DNA of 64,000 bases from Shewanella acanthi (GCF_019457475.1 NZ_CP080413.1:1860001-1924000); one strand, 5' to 3'. Numbered from the stretch's first letter, positions 29,114 through 39,621 are shown. The notes: generated by a model not told the origin, from the sequence alone. Made by a program: numbers and translations.

Positions 29114-31246
29114 CTATTTCAGTTTTTCCCGTTGGCGAAATAGCATCCAGTTAAGTGCTTTCGCGGCGGCATTAAAGGTACTTAATTGCTGCCGATAATC
29201 CCTATCGTTAAGGTTTTGATATTTCAGCGCGACATAACTTTGGCTGAAGGCTGAAAATAACTGGCAAAATTGCGGCGCTTTAGCCTGATAATCCCGTTGC
29301 AATTGCTCGGCAAATTGACTTGGTCCCAAGTGTTCGCTGCGGTTAATGCCATAGCGGGGTAATTGCTGACAAATTTTTTGATAGCGAGCACTCAAAGGCT
29401 CCGTTTTTTTTCCTCGCTTGAAAAGGCCGACACTATAGGCAATGTAAAGCCCGATAAGACTAATGCAAATGCTCATAAAGACGGCGACCTTGGTTTTGGT
29501 GACCTCGCCCAAGATGCCACTTAAGAGGGTATTTTGCCGTTGATGATTAAAGCCTAACACCCATTGACTCCAATAGTAATCAAGGCTCGCAAAGCGATAT
29601 CTCAGTTCATTCAGCCAGGGAATGGATTTTAGGCGCAAGGTGCTAAAGGGTCTGTCCAATAGGTAACTTTGCTCGGGGGAAAACTCGGCATCGAAGCCCT
29701 CATTGATCCGATTAGGGGCGATCATCGCCGTGGGGTCGTAACGTACCCAGCCACGGTTTTCAATCCAAACTTCGGCCCACGCATGGGCCATATACTGATA
29801 AATGCTTAAGTAATTGGCTTGGCTATTGAGTTCCCCGCCCTGATAGCCAGTGACCATACGTGCGGGTAAGCCGCTGGCCCGCGCCATAAAAATAAAGGCC
29901 GAGGCATAATGCACACAAAATCCCGCTTTGTTTTCAAATAAGAAGTCATCGATTTGCTGCGGCCCGAGTGGCGGAGGCGTCAAGGTATAAAAATAGGGTT
30001 CATGGTTGAAGTAGCGCATCATGGCGGCAAGGCGCTGCTGTGGCTCTGGGTATTGATGTGAAAACTCAAGCCCGAGTGCAAGGGTTCGGGGATTGCTATT
30101 GGGGGGAAGCTTAAGATTTTGTTGACGTTGTATTTCTGTGAGTGTAAGGTCCATGGTGGCCGTTGGCCAAGAGGTGGCGCGGTAACTCATGCGTTGATCG
30201 ACATTTCTCAGGGCGTAGAGACGATAGTCAGGCAGATTGACCACATTGGGATCTTGGCTGTAGGCAACATCCAAACCGTATAGCCAGGGCTGGTGGCTGG
30301 GTTCGGCAATTACCTCATAACGATATACCTTGGGCTCAGTATCTGTTTGTTGGTTTGAGCCGCTAGGCGTAGAACGGGGCAGCAACTTTGATGGCTCAGG
30401 CCGTGTGGGTGAAAAGATAAACGCTTCGCGTTGGCGTTTTTTTATACCTGCTTCCTGGCTCCAAGTCTTACCATCGTAATCTTCAAGTACAATTGAGCGC
30501 CAATAACGCTCAGGCTGGGTAGGAATTTCCCTATCGAATGACACCCTAAAGGCCAGTTCAGTCGAGCGGGTTAATTTGCCAATGTCTCCAATTGCGACAG
30601 TATCTGAGAGCCCCGTTTTGGTTTCCTTCATATTAGGTACTAACCAAAGTGGGGCAAAACGCGGCAGCACGATAAAAAGCAGTAGGGCGAGGGGAACGCT
30701 TTGTAACAGTAATTTAGCCCCGATGAGGGTAGTATGCTGCCAGCGATGCCGGCTTTGGTACAAGGTCACCAATACGCAGGTATTGATTAAAGTCACTACC
30801 ATTAAATGCAGAGTACTTAACATCGATTGATGGTCTATGAAGGTGAGGGCAATCAAAAAATAGCCGACAATCACCACGGCCCGCACATCCCTAAGGCTTC
30901 GCATTTCAATGTATTTTAAGGCGTACCCCAAAATCAGCAGGTTGATGAGTGCATTGAGTAGGCCGATTTCCGATGACACTAAGGCGAGGGTGATAGCAGC
31001 TCCTATCGCAAGGCTAGTCACCAAAAACCGTGGCGGTTTTGCGACTTTGCCAAAGTAAATGCCTATTCGCCAGACAAGGCAAATGGCACAGATCCCTAAG
31101 GTCCAAGGCGTGGTTTTATCAAATAAGGGGCTGAGCACTGCGACATTGGTGAAGAGTAACCACATCAGGGTTTGGCGACTGATATTATCCCCAGTTTGCG
31201 GGCTATTGAGGCCTTGGGATAGACAGGATGACTTCACCTTTGTCAT
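29114..31246 (-). CDS. TgpA-like membrane transglutaminase
   Basis: A 710-residue membrane protein. The N-terminal third has about six hydrophobic helices (DUF3488 type), then a periplasmic transglutaminase-like domain with the triad Cys in AGFCVHYASAFIFMARASG, His in YMAHAWAEVWIE and Asp in VRYDPTAMI, then one more TM (SICISLIGLYIAYSVGLF) and a C-terminal cytosolic DUF4129-like segment. TgpA of Pseudomonas has this layout and is important for growth there. It overlaps the DUF58 gene by 4 bases and is the last member of the moxR-DUF58-tgpA unit. The substrate is unknown; a periplasmic or cell-wall role is likely. Confidence 0.88.
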   Translation of the reverse strand: MTKVKSSCLSQGLNSPQTGDNISRQTLMWLLFTNVAVLSPLFDKTTPWTLGICAICLVWRIGIYFGKVAKPPRFLVTSLAIGAAITLALVSSEIGLLNALINLLILGYALKYIEMRSLRDVRAVVIVGYFLIALTFIDHQSMLSTLHLMVVTLINTCVLVTLYQSRHRWQHTTLIGAKLLLQSVPLALLLFIVLPRFAPLWLVPNMKETKTGLSDTVAIGDIGKLTRSTELAFRVSFDREIPTQPERYWRSIVLEDYDGKTWSQEAGIKKRQREAFIFSPTRPEPSKLLPRSTPSGSNQQTDTEPKVYRYEVIAEPSHQPWLYGLDVAYSQDPNVVNLPDYRLYALRNVDQRMSYRATSWPTATMDLTLTEIQRQQNLKLPPNSNPRTLALGLEFSHQYPEPQQRLAAMMRYFNHEPYFYTLTPPPLGPQQIDDFLFENKAGFCVHYASAFIFMARASGLPARMVTGYQGGELNSQANYLSIYQYMAHAWAEVWIENRGWVRYDPTAMIAPNRINEGFDAEFSPEQSYLLDRPFSTLRLKSIPWLNELRYRFASLDYYWSQWVLGFNHQRQNTLLSGILGEVTKTKVAVFMSICISLIGLYIAYSVGLFKRGKKTEPLSARYQKICQQLPRYGINRSEHLGPSQFAEQLQRDYQAKAPQFCQLFSAFSQSYVALKYQNLNDRDYRQQLSTFNAAAKALNWMLFRQREKLK

Positions 31247-32313
31247 TGACGAGTCTCCATTTTTAAATCGGTGTTCGTGCCCGTATTGAGTACGCCCTCA
31301 AACAGGGAAGATCCGCTATTTGTCCAGCGGGTTGTTGGTGCATCCTTTTCTGGATATAGCGCCAGCGCCCGTTGGCAGGCGATACGATGAGGATTGCCGA
31401 TGGCGGGAGCAAGAATAATGTCGTCGCCTTTAATTGTGTTTAGCCACAATCCATAAATTTGATCCTGCTGACTTAATTTGTCCACCTGCCAGCTTAAATG
31501 ACTTAGTTGCAGTTCTAATTGCTTGGGATCTGGGATTAACCTCAGCCAAATAGGCTCCCCTTGGGGCTGCTCAAATTCCTTGGTTAACATGCCGCGCCCT
31601 TGGGCCCATTGTTTCCAGGCCACCTGTTTAAGGGATTCCCCTAACACATGGGGTTTAAGCCCCTTAAATTCATCAATACCCGCAACGTACTTGCCCGCCC
31701 ATAGCGGTGGTTCCTCATCGCCGGGTTCTTCAGCCGATTGCAGTTGCAACGGCGATTCGATAGGCCTAGCAAAGGCTAAATGTTCGGTGGCCAAATCCAC
31801 ATTTGACCAGGCGCGGCAGAGACCTAAGGGATAAAGCGACTCGATTGTGAGCCTACTAGGCCTAACCCAGCCGCGCTTATGTTGCACAAAGGGAACCAGT
31901 GCTTGAATTTCATCAGCACCGACGCGGTTAATCAAATAGGCAGTATTTTTTGGATATTTAAGCTGCACATTGTGACTCTTATGGGTAGAGCTTAGATCGA
32001 CGGGAAAGGTGATGGTTTCCCCCGCGTAGACCTCGGGTGGCGTGACAGCGCGAAGCCTCAATCCTGCTAAATTTTTATAGCTGTAGAGGATGCAGGTATT
32101 AAACAGGCTTAATAGTAAAATACTTAAACCAATCACAAGGTTGTTTTGATAATTCGTTCCAAAAAGATAAAGCAGCAGCACTAGAGCAAGCCAGACGATC
32201 CCAAAGCCACTGGGAAAAATAAAAATGCTGCGATGGCTCAAGGTGATGTCGGTGCTTGGCGGTAATCGCCTTGCTAACCATTTTTGCCATAGGGGAGAGA
32301 ACAGCGTTTTCAC
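31243..32313 (-). CDS. DUF58 domain protein
   Basis: A 356-residue protein with two N-terminal TM helices (about 32-50 and 55-75) and a C-terminal DUF58 domain carrying GIDEFKGLKPHVLGESLKQVAWKQWA and the GMLTKEFEQP signature. The start is GTG 32313 with GGAG about 10 bases before. DUF58 proteins have a von Willebrand A-like fold and nearly always pair with MoxR ATPases, as here (29 bp upstream). It probably links the ATPase to the TgpA transglutaminase; the exact role is not established. Confidence 0.88.
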   Translation of the reverse strand: MKTLFSPLWQKWLARRLPPSTDITLSHRSIFIFPSGFGIVWLALVLLLYLFGTNYQNNLVIGLSILLLSLFNTCILYSYKNLAGLRLRAVTPPEVYAGETITFPVDLSSTHKSHNVQLKYPKNTAYLINRVGADEIQALVPFVQHKRGWVRPSRLTIESLYPLGLCRAWSNVDLATEHLAFARPIESPLQLQSAEEPGDEEPPLWAGKYVAGIDEFKGLKPHVLGESLKQVAWKQWAQGRGMLTKEFEQPQGEPIWLRLIPDPKQLELQLSHLSWQVDKLSQQDQIYGLWLNTIKGDDIILAPAIGNPHRIACQRALALYPEKDAPTTRWTNSGSSLFEGVLNTGTNTDLKMETRQ

Positions 32314-32342
32314 CTAATTTGGATCTCCGTATTGGGAGGCGA

Positions 32343-33251
32343 TTACATGATGGGATTGACACTTGCCAGTATTCGCTCGGAAATGGCTTCACCCTGTAAT
32401 TGGCTGCTGGTTCTGAGACGATGTTCCGCCACACTGCAAAACACGGCTTGCACATCCTCCGGCACTAAGTACTGCCGACCCTGTAAAAATGCCCACGCTT
32501 TTGCCGCCTGTAATAATGCCTTAGTTGCCCGTGGTGACAGCCCAATGGCCTCGGGTTGAGTGCGTGATTGCTTCACTAGCGCCAGAATATAATTGAGTAG
32601 CGCGTCTGATGCGTTGACATTATCGCACTGTGCTTGAAGTTGAGTGAGCGCCATAGGGGTCAAACATTGGGGCAAGTCATTTACATTGATGGTTTTATCG
32701 CCCTTCAGCATTAATAGCTCGGCATCGTGGCTGGGATAGCCAATCGAAATGCGCATCATAAAACGGTCAAGCTGTGATTCTGGTAAAGGAAAAGTCCCTG
32801 ATTGATCCGTGGGGTTTTGAGTGGCAATCACAAAAAAGGGATTGGGCAATCGATGGGTGACACCATCGACTGAGATTTGTTGCTCTGCCATGGCCTCAAG
32901 CAAGGCGCTTTGGGTCTTGGGGCTCGCGCGGTTGATTTCATCTGCGAGCACCATCTGTTTGAAAATAGGGCCAGGGTGAAACACAAATTGCGTTTGATGT
33001 TTATCAAAAATACTCACCCCAAGAATATCTGCGGGTAACATATCGCTAGTAAATTGAATGCGTTGATAACTTAGGCCTAAACTCTGCGCCAGCGCATGGG
33101 AAATGCTGGTTTTACCCATGCCGGGTAAATCTTCAATCAGCAAGTGGCCCCTTGCCAGAATACAGGCTAGGGCTAAGCGGATTTGCCTTGGTTTCCCTAA
33201 TAAAACTTGCTCCAGTTGGAGTAATAATTCATTTATCCCAGTCTGAACCAC
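32343..33251 (-). CDS. MoxR-family AAA+ ATPase
   Basis: A 302-residue AAA+ ATPase. Walker A is IEDLPGMGKTSIS, Walker B is MVLADEINRASPK, sensor 1 is FFVIATQNPTDQSGTFPLPESQLDRF, and the C-terminal lid has SPRATKALLQAAKAWAFLQGR. GTG 33251 is chosen as start because AGGAG lies 6 bases upstream; the frame itself continues to an ATG at 33290 that has no ribosome site and would add non-family residues. It is the first gene of an operon with DUF58 and TgpA-like genes, the usual MoxR arrangement for chaperone-like maturation of a membrane or metal-binding system. Confidence 0.88.
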   Translation of the reverse strand: MVQTGINELLLQLEQVLLGKPRQIRLALACILARGHLLIEDLPGMGKTSISHALAQSLGLSYQRIQFTSDMLPADILGVSIFDKHQTQFVFHPGPIFKQMVLADEINRASPKTQSALLEAMAEQQISVDGVTHRLPNPFFVIATQNPTDQSGTFPLPESQLDRFMMRISIGYPSHDAELLMLKGDKTINVNDLPQCLTPMALTQLQAQCDNVNASDALLNYILALVKQSRTQPEAIGLSPRATKALLQAAKAWAFLQGRQYLVPEDVQAVFCSVAEHRLRTSSQLQGEAISERILASVNPIM

Positions 33252-33459
33252 ATGTGACTCCTGTAACCGTGATGGGTGATGCCTTATCACTGTGGCAGAA
33301 TCCTCGGCGCTTAGCCAGCCTCTTTTTTACTTTCAAATTAATTACTGTGCTTGATATTAACCCTGATGCTTTAATCGATTAGATTGCGATTATGCGAAAA
33401 TTCTAAGGCAAAAATTTGGCGTAGAAGGGTGTTTTATCGAATCAAGATGGGGAAAAAGA

Positions 33460-33485
33460 AAGGTGGCTAGATGCCACCTTTGTTT
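33460..33485 (-). terminator. terminator after slt
   Basis: AAGGTGGC (33460-33467) and GCCACCTT (33473-33480) form an 8-bp stem; on the minus strand a T-rich run (CTTTCTTTTT) follows. It ends the slt transcript. Confidence 0.8.
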
Positions 33486-33523
33486 TAGTTCGGAGCCTGA
33501 GAACACTGAATGTGACGAGCGAA

Positions 33524-35449
33524 TTAGTATTTAAAACTCAATTCGGCTTCATTAAATAACGGCTGGGGCTTTTGTTTCTGTGCCTCATAAATTAACCGAT
33601 AACTTAATACTGCTTGCACATACTCACGGGTTTCTGTGAAGGGGATAGACTCGATAAAGCTTATCGCATCGAGTTTGCCCTCGGATTGCGATAACCAGCG
33701 ACGAACTCTAGACGGACCAGCGTTATAGGCTGCGGTAGCCAGAATACGGTTTTGGTTAAAGTCTTTTAGCAGCTGTGAATAATAGGCACTGCCGAGATTA
33801 AGATTGAGCTCAGCATCATAGAGATCCTTAGGATCCCGATATGTTGCGCCGTACTTTTTCGCTGTCGCTTTGGCCGTTGTGGGCATAATTTGCATTAGGC
33901 CGCGAGCACCAACTCCTGAAGTGGCATAGCGAAAAAATGCACTCTCGCGGCGACTGATAGCGATAATCTCGTTGACGTTCACATTGTGTTTTTTACTGGC
34001 ATGCTCAAAACCTTTGGTATGAGCTAAAGGGAATCGAAGCGGAATATCGTCCCATAATTTGCCCTGAATACTGGCTTCGACCCCGAAGTCATACCAGCCT
34101 TGATCGTGGGCAAAACGGCCATACCGTGCACGCATGTCATTATTACTGCGTTTAAGCAGGGCGACCCATTCATAGCGGGCATCAAAGTAGCGGTCTAAGG
34201 CCATTAATTCTTTTACCCGAACAAAGCCCAAATCGTCCTCGAGTTTTGGGCTTGCACTATTAACGACAGGCTCGGGGCTTTGATTGAGGGAAATGGGTTT
34301 ATTCAAAAGCTGCGAGGCCGCAAAACCATAAAAGTCACGCTCATTACTGATGGTGGCTAACAATTGAGTTGATTTTTCTTGAGCTTGTTTCGCGCTGACC
34401 CTTGCTTGCCAAAACTGCCAACGTTCTTTTGCTTGGCTCTCTTGACTCAACAGAGGAAGATACCGCGCAAGTTGCTCAGTATCTTGTTCTCTTATTGCCC
34501 AGCGCAAACGACGTTCAATCATTTCGTCACTCTTCATCATAGGCAATCGTTGATCGGCAAAGGCTTTGTAATCATCGTTTTGCTCGATTAACACTCGGCG
34601 AACTAAAAATGTTTGCAGTATCTCATCTTGCGCTGGGGTGAAGCGTTTATTTTTGTGATACTGGGTATACAAATTAATTGCTTGATCTAAATCTTTGCGG
34701 GATAGGCTTTTTAGGCCTGCGAGTACGATATCTCCGACGATGGGGTTTTTATCTCTAAATTTCTCAGTATGACGCAGACTGTTTGGGTCCTTATAAACGG
34801 CGACCAAACGCTTAGCGTCGTTACTGTGGCTGGTCATTTTTTGGGATAAATAACTCAGTAAGCTAGATTCACCAGCATCGAAACTTAAAAGCATACGGGC
34901 CCAAATCACATCTTGGGTGCGTTTCCCGGCCTTAGTCCAGCTGTTGAATAGGGGATCACATTCCTTAGGGCGTGAGCCCCCATACACCCAGAGGGATTGG
35001 GCCGCAGTATAGGCTGTTTGGATTTCACCCTTCGCGAGTTTGGCTTCGTAAAAATAACATTGCAGACGCACGTCTGTCGGAACATCTTGTGCAATGGTTA
35101 AAAAATCATTCCAGCGTTTCTGCGCGCCAGCGTTGAGCAAATATTTTGCTCTTAAACGTTGATACATTGGGGTTGTTTTGTACTTGTCGATCATTAGCTT
35201 AGCCTGCTCACCTCGAAGGTCATTGAGCTTGCCAATATCGATATCATGATCGAGGTAAATTGCCAGCGGATAATTGCCTAATTTCGCCCTAAGGGGCTTA
35301 TAGGTATCATAATCTTGTTTTTTCAATGCCTTTTCAGCATCGAGAAAGGTTTTTTGGGTTGAGGTTAAGGCGTATGCAGCAGAGGCACTGAATGCCCCAG
35401 CTAATAAAATTGCGCTAGATAACACCATCTTCATAAATGGCTTGCACAT
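33524..35449 (-). CDS. slt: soluble lytic murein transglycosylase
   Basis: A 641-residue periplasmic enzyme that cleaves glycan strands to 1,6-anhydro-muropeptides. A signal peptide (MVLSSAILLAGAFSASAAYA) is followed by a long helical U-shaped superhelix region (about 30-470) and a C-terminal lysozyme-like SLT domain: the catalytic Glu is in AISRRESAFFRYATSGVGARG, followed by LMQIMPTTAKATAKKYG and ILATAAYNAGPSRVRRW. ATG 35449 has GGGAGG about 10 bases upstream and is preferred to 35470. Length and layout match Slt70. Monocistronic with its own terminator. Confidence 0.93.
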   Translation of the reverse strand: MCKPFMKMVLSSAILLAGAFSASAAYALTSTQKTFLDAEKALKKQDYDTYKPLRAKLGNYPLAIYLDHDIDIGKLNDLRGEQAKLMIDKYKTTPMYQRLRAKYLLNAGAQKRWNDFLTIAQDVPTDVRLQCYFYEAKLAKGEIQTAYTAAQSLWVYGGSRPKECDPLFNSWTKAGKRTQDVIWARMLLSFDAGESSLLSYLSQKMTSHSNDAKRLVAVYKDPNSLRHTEKFRDKNPIVGDIVLAGLKSLSRKDLDQAINLYTQYHKNKRFTPAQDEILQTFLVRRVLIEQNDDYKAFADQRLPMMKSDEMIERRLRWAIREQDTEQLARYLPLLSQESQAKERWQFWQARVSAKQAQEKSTQLLATISNERDFYGFAASQLLNKPISLNQSPEPVVNSASPKLEDDLGFVRVKELMALDRYFDARYEWVALLKRSNNDMRARYGRFAHDQGWYDFGVEASIQGKLWDDIPLRFPLAHTKGFEHASKKHNVNVNEIIAISRRESAFFRYATSGVGARGLMQIMPTTAKATAKKYGATYRDPKDLYDAELNLNLGSAYYSQLLKDFNQNRILATAAYNAGPSRVRRWLSQSEGKLDAISFIESIPFTETREYVQAVLSYRLIYEAQKQKPQPLFNEAELSFKY

Positions 35450-35544
35450 GCGAAAATTGCCTCCCGGCATCAGGGTTACAATCGACCTATCCCTGTCGAT
35501 TAAGGCTACTGATAATCATTTAGGTAACGCGCTAGTGGTTAAGT

Positions 35545-37107
35545 TTAGTTGGCTTGGCGAGCGTTGCTATCCCCTATATCCGTTGAGCTTGAGCTTGAGC
35601 TATTGGCATAAAAGTCAGCCATGTCAGCCTCATCGAGGCTTTCGTTTAGCGCTTTATCCAGCAATATCTTATCGAGTTGTTTACTGGTATCAACCCCCAG
35701 TTGCTGCATTAAATGGGCTTGGCGGACTAAGTTGCCCTTGCCAGAAGATAATTTGTTCATGGCACTATTGTAGGTCTTCTCGGCATTTTCTAGTGCGCGG
35801 CCAAGTTTATCCATATCTTCAAGGTAACCGCAGAGTTTGTCGTAGATACGCCCCGCCTGTTTAGCAATCGTTTGGGCGTGCTGATTTTGATATTCGTAGC
35901 GCCAAATATTGTTAATGGTTCGCAGTGCCACCAGCAGATTCGTGGGGCTGACTAACATGATGTTTTGCTCGAGGGCGAAACTGACTAAACTCGGGTCGTG
36001 TTCGAGGGCGAGGAGGAACGCTGGTTCAATCGGGATAAACATCAGCACATAATCTAAGCTCTTAAGCCCATGCAAACGTTGGTAATCCTTTTGGCTTAAA
36101 CCTCGAATGTGATTACGAATTGACAGCACATGTTCATTAATTGCTTGCTCACGTACTAAGGGGTCTTCGCTGTTGAAATAGCGCTCATAAGCAACAAGCG
36201 ACATTTTGGCGTCGATAACCACATCTTTATTTTCTGGGAGGTGCACAATCACATCAGGCTTAAAGCGTTTACCCGAATCATCCTTTAAATCCTGCTGGGT
36301 ATGGTATTCGTGTCCCTCACGGAGCCCACTCTCCTGCAGCACGCGATCTAAAATGACTTCGCCCCAGTTACCTTGTTGCTTATTATCGCCCTTGAGAGCT
36401 TTAGTCAGGTTGATGGCATCCTGACTCATCTTTAAGTTGAGCTCACGCAGGTGTTCTAGTTGGTGTTTTAGGGCACTGCGCTCAGACTGTTCGTGATTGT
36501 ATGATTCACGGATTTGTTGTCTAAAACCTTCTAATTGTTGTTTTAAGGGTCCTAAAACGCCCTCGAGTTGGCTGCTGTTTTGATGCTTAAATTTCTCACT
36601 GCGTTCTTCAAAAATGCGGTTGGCGAGATTTTCGAATTGGGTATGCAGACGTTTTTCTGCATTTTCGAGGGTCTCGATTTTTTCTTGCAGCGCACTTTGC
36701 TGCGCCTCAGCCTTGGCTTGGATACTCTGCTGCATGGCATTGGATTTCGACAGTGCCAGTTGTAACTCTAATTGACGTCGTTGACTCTCGGTTAATTGTT
36801 GCTCAAGGTTAGGCACGCGTTCGGCAAGGGCATCAGCCTTACCAAGTTGCTCAATTTTTTGCTCCAAACGCTGTTGATATTGGCGAAGCTGAGCGTCCTT
36901 ATCGTCAACTAAAATCTGCTGCTGGGCGAGGGAAAGCTCGGCATCCTCGTTTACTTGGCGCATTTCCTGTTCAAGTTCATCTTTAAACTGTTGCCAACGT
37001 CCACGGGTTAACCTTTGATTGAGTAGGGCGCCGATAAGCAGACTTAAAAGTGCAACGGCGACTAAGGTGACGATAGTAGCGGGGGAAAATGTAGGGGAAA
37101 ATGGCAT
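35545..37107 (-). CDS. rmuC: DNA recombination protein RmuC
   Basis: A 520-residue protein: an N-terminal membrane helix (about 10-27, ATIVTLVAVALLSLLIGALL), a long Gln/Glu-rich coiled coil (about 40-220) and the RmuC nuclease-like domain (QGNWGEVILDRVLQESGLREGHEY, FKPDVIVHLPENKDVVIDAKMSL, MFIPIEPAFLLAL). RmuC limits inversions and rearrangements at short inverted repeats. GGAG is about 10 bases before ATG. It is divergent from msrP. The Ser-rich C terminus (ANSSSSSSTDIGD) is unusual low complexity and probably disordered. Confidence 0.92.
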   Translation of the reverse strand: MPFSPTFSPATIVTLVAVALLSLLIGALLNQRLTRGRWQQFKDELEQEMRQVNEDAELSLAQQQILVDDKDAQLRQYQQRLEQKIEQLGKADALAERVPNLEQQLTESQRRQLELQLALSKSNAMQQSIQAKAEAQQSALQEKIETLENAEKRLHTQFENLANRIFEERSEKFKHQNSSQLEGVLGPLKQQLEGFRQQIRESYNHEQSERSALKHQLEHLRELNLKMSQDAINLTKALKGDNKQQGNWGEVILDRVLQESGLREGHEYHTQQDLKDDSGKRFKPDVIVHLPENKDVVIDAKMSLVAYERYFNSEDPLVREQAINEHVLSIRNHIRGLSQKDYQRLHGLKSLDYVLMFIPIEPAFLLALEHDPSLVSFALEQNIMLVSPTNLLVALRTINNIWRYEYQNQHAQTIAKQAGRIYDKLCGYLEDMDKLGRALENAEKTYNSAMNKLSSGKGNLVRQAHLMQQLGVDTSKQLDKILLDKALNESLDEADMADFYANSSSSSSTDIGDSNARQAN

Positions 37108-37339
37108 ATCAGCTGCACTCCTTTAGCGATTATGGTTAGGGTCGCATGCTCCTAATAAGGCTTCAAGTGCTTTAAGCAACAATCTGTTAGGCTGTTCAGC
37201 TAAATGAACAACTCTTAGTCGTTGGATAAAGTTGTACACGATTGAAAGTTTTTTTTTAACGTGCGTGTCTATATCTGCACAGGCAATTTTTCATTGCGTT
37301 TTTCAACCAAGGAACGCCGTTTTTTCTTCGAGGTGACAA

Positions 37340-38374
37340 TTGGCTAAACATTCACGTTTCACGCAAGGGATTTTAAAGCGCCCGCGGTGGCATATCAGCG
37401 AGCAACATAGCACGCCTGAGGCGGTATTTAAGGCGCGGCGACAAATCGTTAAAGCCCTTGGGCTGGGGGCAATTGGGGCAAGTATTCCAGGATATGTGCA
37501 GGCGGGACTGTTCGATCTCTTTGGGGAGCAACCCAAGCAGCGTTTTATTACCACCCCCTTAAGCTTTAGTGTGAATGCAGGCTTTGGTCAGAATGAGGTG
37601 CAAACCCCGCTTGATAAAGTGACAACCCATAATAATTTCTATGAATTTGGCACCAGCAAACAGGATCCTTTCGAAAACGCGCAAGGCTTCAAAACTTCCC
37701 CATGGCAAATACGAATTGAAGGGGAAGTCGAGCGACCCATGACTTTAGATATCAGCGAGTTGATTAAGCGCTTTCCCCTTGAGGAGCGAATCTACCGGCT
37801 GCGCTGTGTAGAGGCTTGGTCGATGGTCATTCCTTGGGTGGGATTTTCGCTGGCGGCATTACTCAAATCAGTGGGTGTGACCAGTAAGGGTAAATATGTG
37901 GCCTTTGAAACCGCTTTCGATCCTGAGCAGATGCCAGGACAACGAAATCGGCTAATGGGGGGAGGGATTCATTACCCCTATGTTGAGGGGCTGCGCATGG
38001 ATGAAGCGATGAATGAGCTAACGCTGCTCTCGGTTGGCCTTTATGGTAAGACCTTACCGCCACAAAATGGTGCGCCACTTCGCCTTGTCGTGCCATGGAA
38101 GTACGGATTTAAGAGCATTAAATCCATAGTACGTATTCAAGTCATGGAAAAACAACCACCAACGAGTTGGAATCAACTCGCGCCACATGAATATGGTTTT
38201 TATGCCAATGTGAACCCCGCTGTTGATCATCCCCGTTGGTCACAGGCCAGTGAGCGACGAATCGGGGCAGGCGGATTATTCTCGGCGACAAGAATCGATA
38301 CCCAACCCTTTAATGGCTATGGTGAATTTGTGGCATCGCTTTATGATGGCATGGATTTACGTCAGTATTATTAG
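37340..38374 (+). CDS. msrP: protein-methionine-sulfoxide reductase catalytic subunit MsrP, TTG start
   Basis: A 344-residue periplasmic molybdoenzyme that repairs oxidised methionines in envelope proteins. A Tat-type signal ([20 protein letters not shown]) exports it folded; the sulfite-oxidase-fold core has the molybdenum Cys in [15 protein letters not shown] and the pterin-binding [18 protein letters not shown]. The start is read as TTG 37340 with AGGTGACAA in front; no in-frame ATG precedes the signal peptide. MsrQ, its heme-b quinol-oxidising partner, follows 65 bp downstream. Divergent from rmuC. Confidence 0.93.
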   Translation: MAKHSRFTQGILKRPRWHISEQHSTPEAVFKARRQIVKALGLGAIGASIPGYVQAGLFDLFGEQPKQRFITTPLSFSVNAGFGQNEVQTPLDKVTTHNNFYEFGTSKQDPFENAQGFKTSPWQIRIEGEVERPMTLDISELIKRFPLEERIYRLRCVEAWSMVIPWVGFSLAALLKSVGVTSKGKYVAFETAFDPEQMPGQRNRLMGGGIHYPYVEGLRMDEAMNELTLLSVGLYGKTLPPQNGAPLRLVVPWKYGFKSIKSIVRIQVMEKQPPTSWNQLAPHEYGFYANVNPAVDHPRWSQASERRIGAGGLFSATRIDTQPFNGYGEFVASLYDGMDLRQYY

Positions 38375-38439
38375 GCACTTTTTGCCAGTTCGGGAGTCAA
38401 TCGAAGGCCCGAGAAACATGACAGAAAATTAGGAACAAG

Positions 38440-39120
38440 ATGTTGAGGTTAACGACAAAACACCTGTTTTGGTTAAAGTTGCTGTTCCATCTTATCGGAC
38501 TGCTCCCGATAGCCTATTTAGTGTGGAGCGTGATGATGGGGCGCGCGGGTGGCGATCCTGTGCAGCACATTATCCACTTTACCGGGATAGGTGCGCTCAA
38601 TGCGTTGGTGGCCACGCTGCTAATATCACCCGTGGCGAAAACATTTAAGCTTGGGTTGTTAATCCAAACTCGCCGATTGGTAGGGCTTTATGTGTTTGCG
38701 TATGCAAGTTTACATATCCTGGCATTTTTCAGTTTGGACTTACTGTTTGCTTGGCATTTGCTGTTAAGTGAAGTGATGAAACGACCTTATATTTTGGTGG
38801 GGGCAACCGCGTATGTTTTGCTTACGGCGCTCTCTATCACATCGTTAAAGTCAGTGATGCGTAAAATGGGACGACATTGGCAAACTTTGCATAATGGCGT
38901 GTATTTGATTGCGATTTTGGGACCTATTCATTTCTATTGGTCGGTTAAATCAGAAATCATTGAGCCGAGTCTCTATATCCTTGGCTTTTGTTTGTTACTG
39001 CTGTGGCGCGTGCCCACTTGGTATCGCAAGAAGAGGATACTGCCTAAGTCATTGGAAAAGGGTCAAGTGATTAAGCAGACTGCGATAACGCGTTCTGCCA
39101 ATGAAGTGGTGAAAGGCTAG
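38440..39120 (+). CDS. msrQ: heme-b membrane subunit MsrQ
   Basis: A 226-residue ferric-reductase-like membrane protein with about six TM helices. Heme-ligating His residues are visible in YASLHILAFFS, MGRHWQTLHNGVYL and LGPIHFYWSVKSE. It passes electrons from quinols (or flavin reductase) across the membrane to MsrP. TTAGGAACAAG gives a good ribosome site at ATG 38440. A strong bidirectional terminator follows directly, so msrPQ forms a two-gene operon. Confidence 0.92.
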   Translation: MLRLTTKHLFWLKLLFHLIGLLPIAYLVWSVMMGRAGGDPVQHIIHFTGIGALNALVATLLISPVAKTFKLGLLIQTRRLVGLYVFAYASLHILAFFSLDLLFAWHLLLSEVMKRPYILVGATAYVLLTALSITSLKSVMRKMGRHWQTLHNGVYLIAILGPIHFYWSVKSEIIEPSLYILGFCLLLLWRVPTWYRKKRILPKSLEKGQVIKQTAITRSANEVVKG

Positions 39121-39140
39121 ATTAACGAACAATTGTTTAA

Positions 39141-39180
39141 AAAAATGGCGTTTAAGTTGCTCTTAAACGCCATTTTTATA
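39141..39180. terminator. bidirectional terminator between msrQ and gloA
   Basis: AAAAATGGCGTTTAAG and CTTAAACGCCATTTTT form a perfect 16-bp stem with a 5-base loop (39157-39161), with A and T tracts built into the arms. It serves both convergent genes. Confidence 0.92.
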
Positions 39181-39210
39181 ACTTATGAAGTATGAATCAA
39201 ACTTAAGGAG

Positions 39211-39621
39211 TTAACCTAAACCCTGAGTTGCCGATTTCATTTGGATGAATTCAATTTTGTATCCGTCAGGATCTTCCACGAAGGCAATTTCAGTGGTGCC
39301 ACCCGCGACAGGGCCTGGGGCACGAATCACTTTACCACCCGCAGCAGCAATGGCTTCGCAACGGGCATAAATATCTTCATCGCCAATGGCAAGATGGCCA
39401 AAACCTGTGCCTAAATCGTATTTCTCAGTGCCCCAATTATAGGTGAGTTCAACGACGGCTTGGCCAGTGGACTCTTCACCAAACCCAACGAAGGCGAGGG
39501 AATATTTGTATTCTGGGTTTTCAGAGGTGCGTAAAAGCTTCATGCCTAACACTTCGGTGTAAAAGGCAATACTGCGCTCTAAATTACCAACACGGATCAT
39601 AGTGTGTAACAGTTGTGACAT
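39211..39621 (-). CDS. gloA: lactoylglutathione lyase (glyoxalase I)
   Basis: A 136-residue metalloenzyme converting the methylglyoxal-glutathione hemithioacetal to S-lactoylglutathione. The two beta-alpha-beta-beta-beta modules are visible: [27 protein letters not shown] and [19 protein letters not shown], with metal ligands His5-type (LLHTMIR), Glu ([10 protein letters not shown]), His (GFGHLAI) and Glu (YKIEFIQ). The frame extends 30 codons upstream, but MSQLLHTM at 39621 is the family start. Monocistronic; the ynhF-like gene is divergent from it. Confidence 0.95.
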   Translation of the reverse strand: MSQLLHTMIRVGNLERSIAFYTEVLGMKLLRTSENPEYKYSLAFVGFGEESTGQAVVELTYNWGTEKYDLGTGFGHLAIGDEDIYARCEAIAAAGGKVIRAPGPVAGGTTEIAFVEDPDGYKIEFIQMKSATQGLG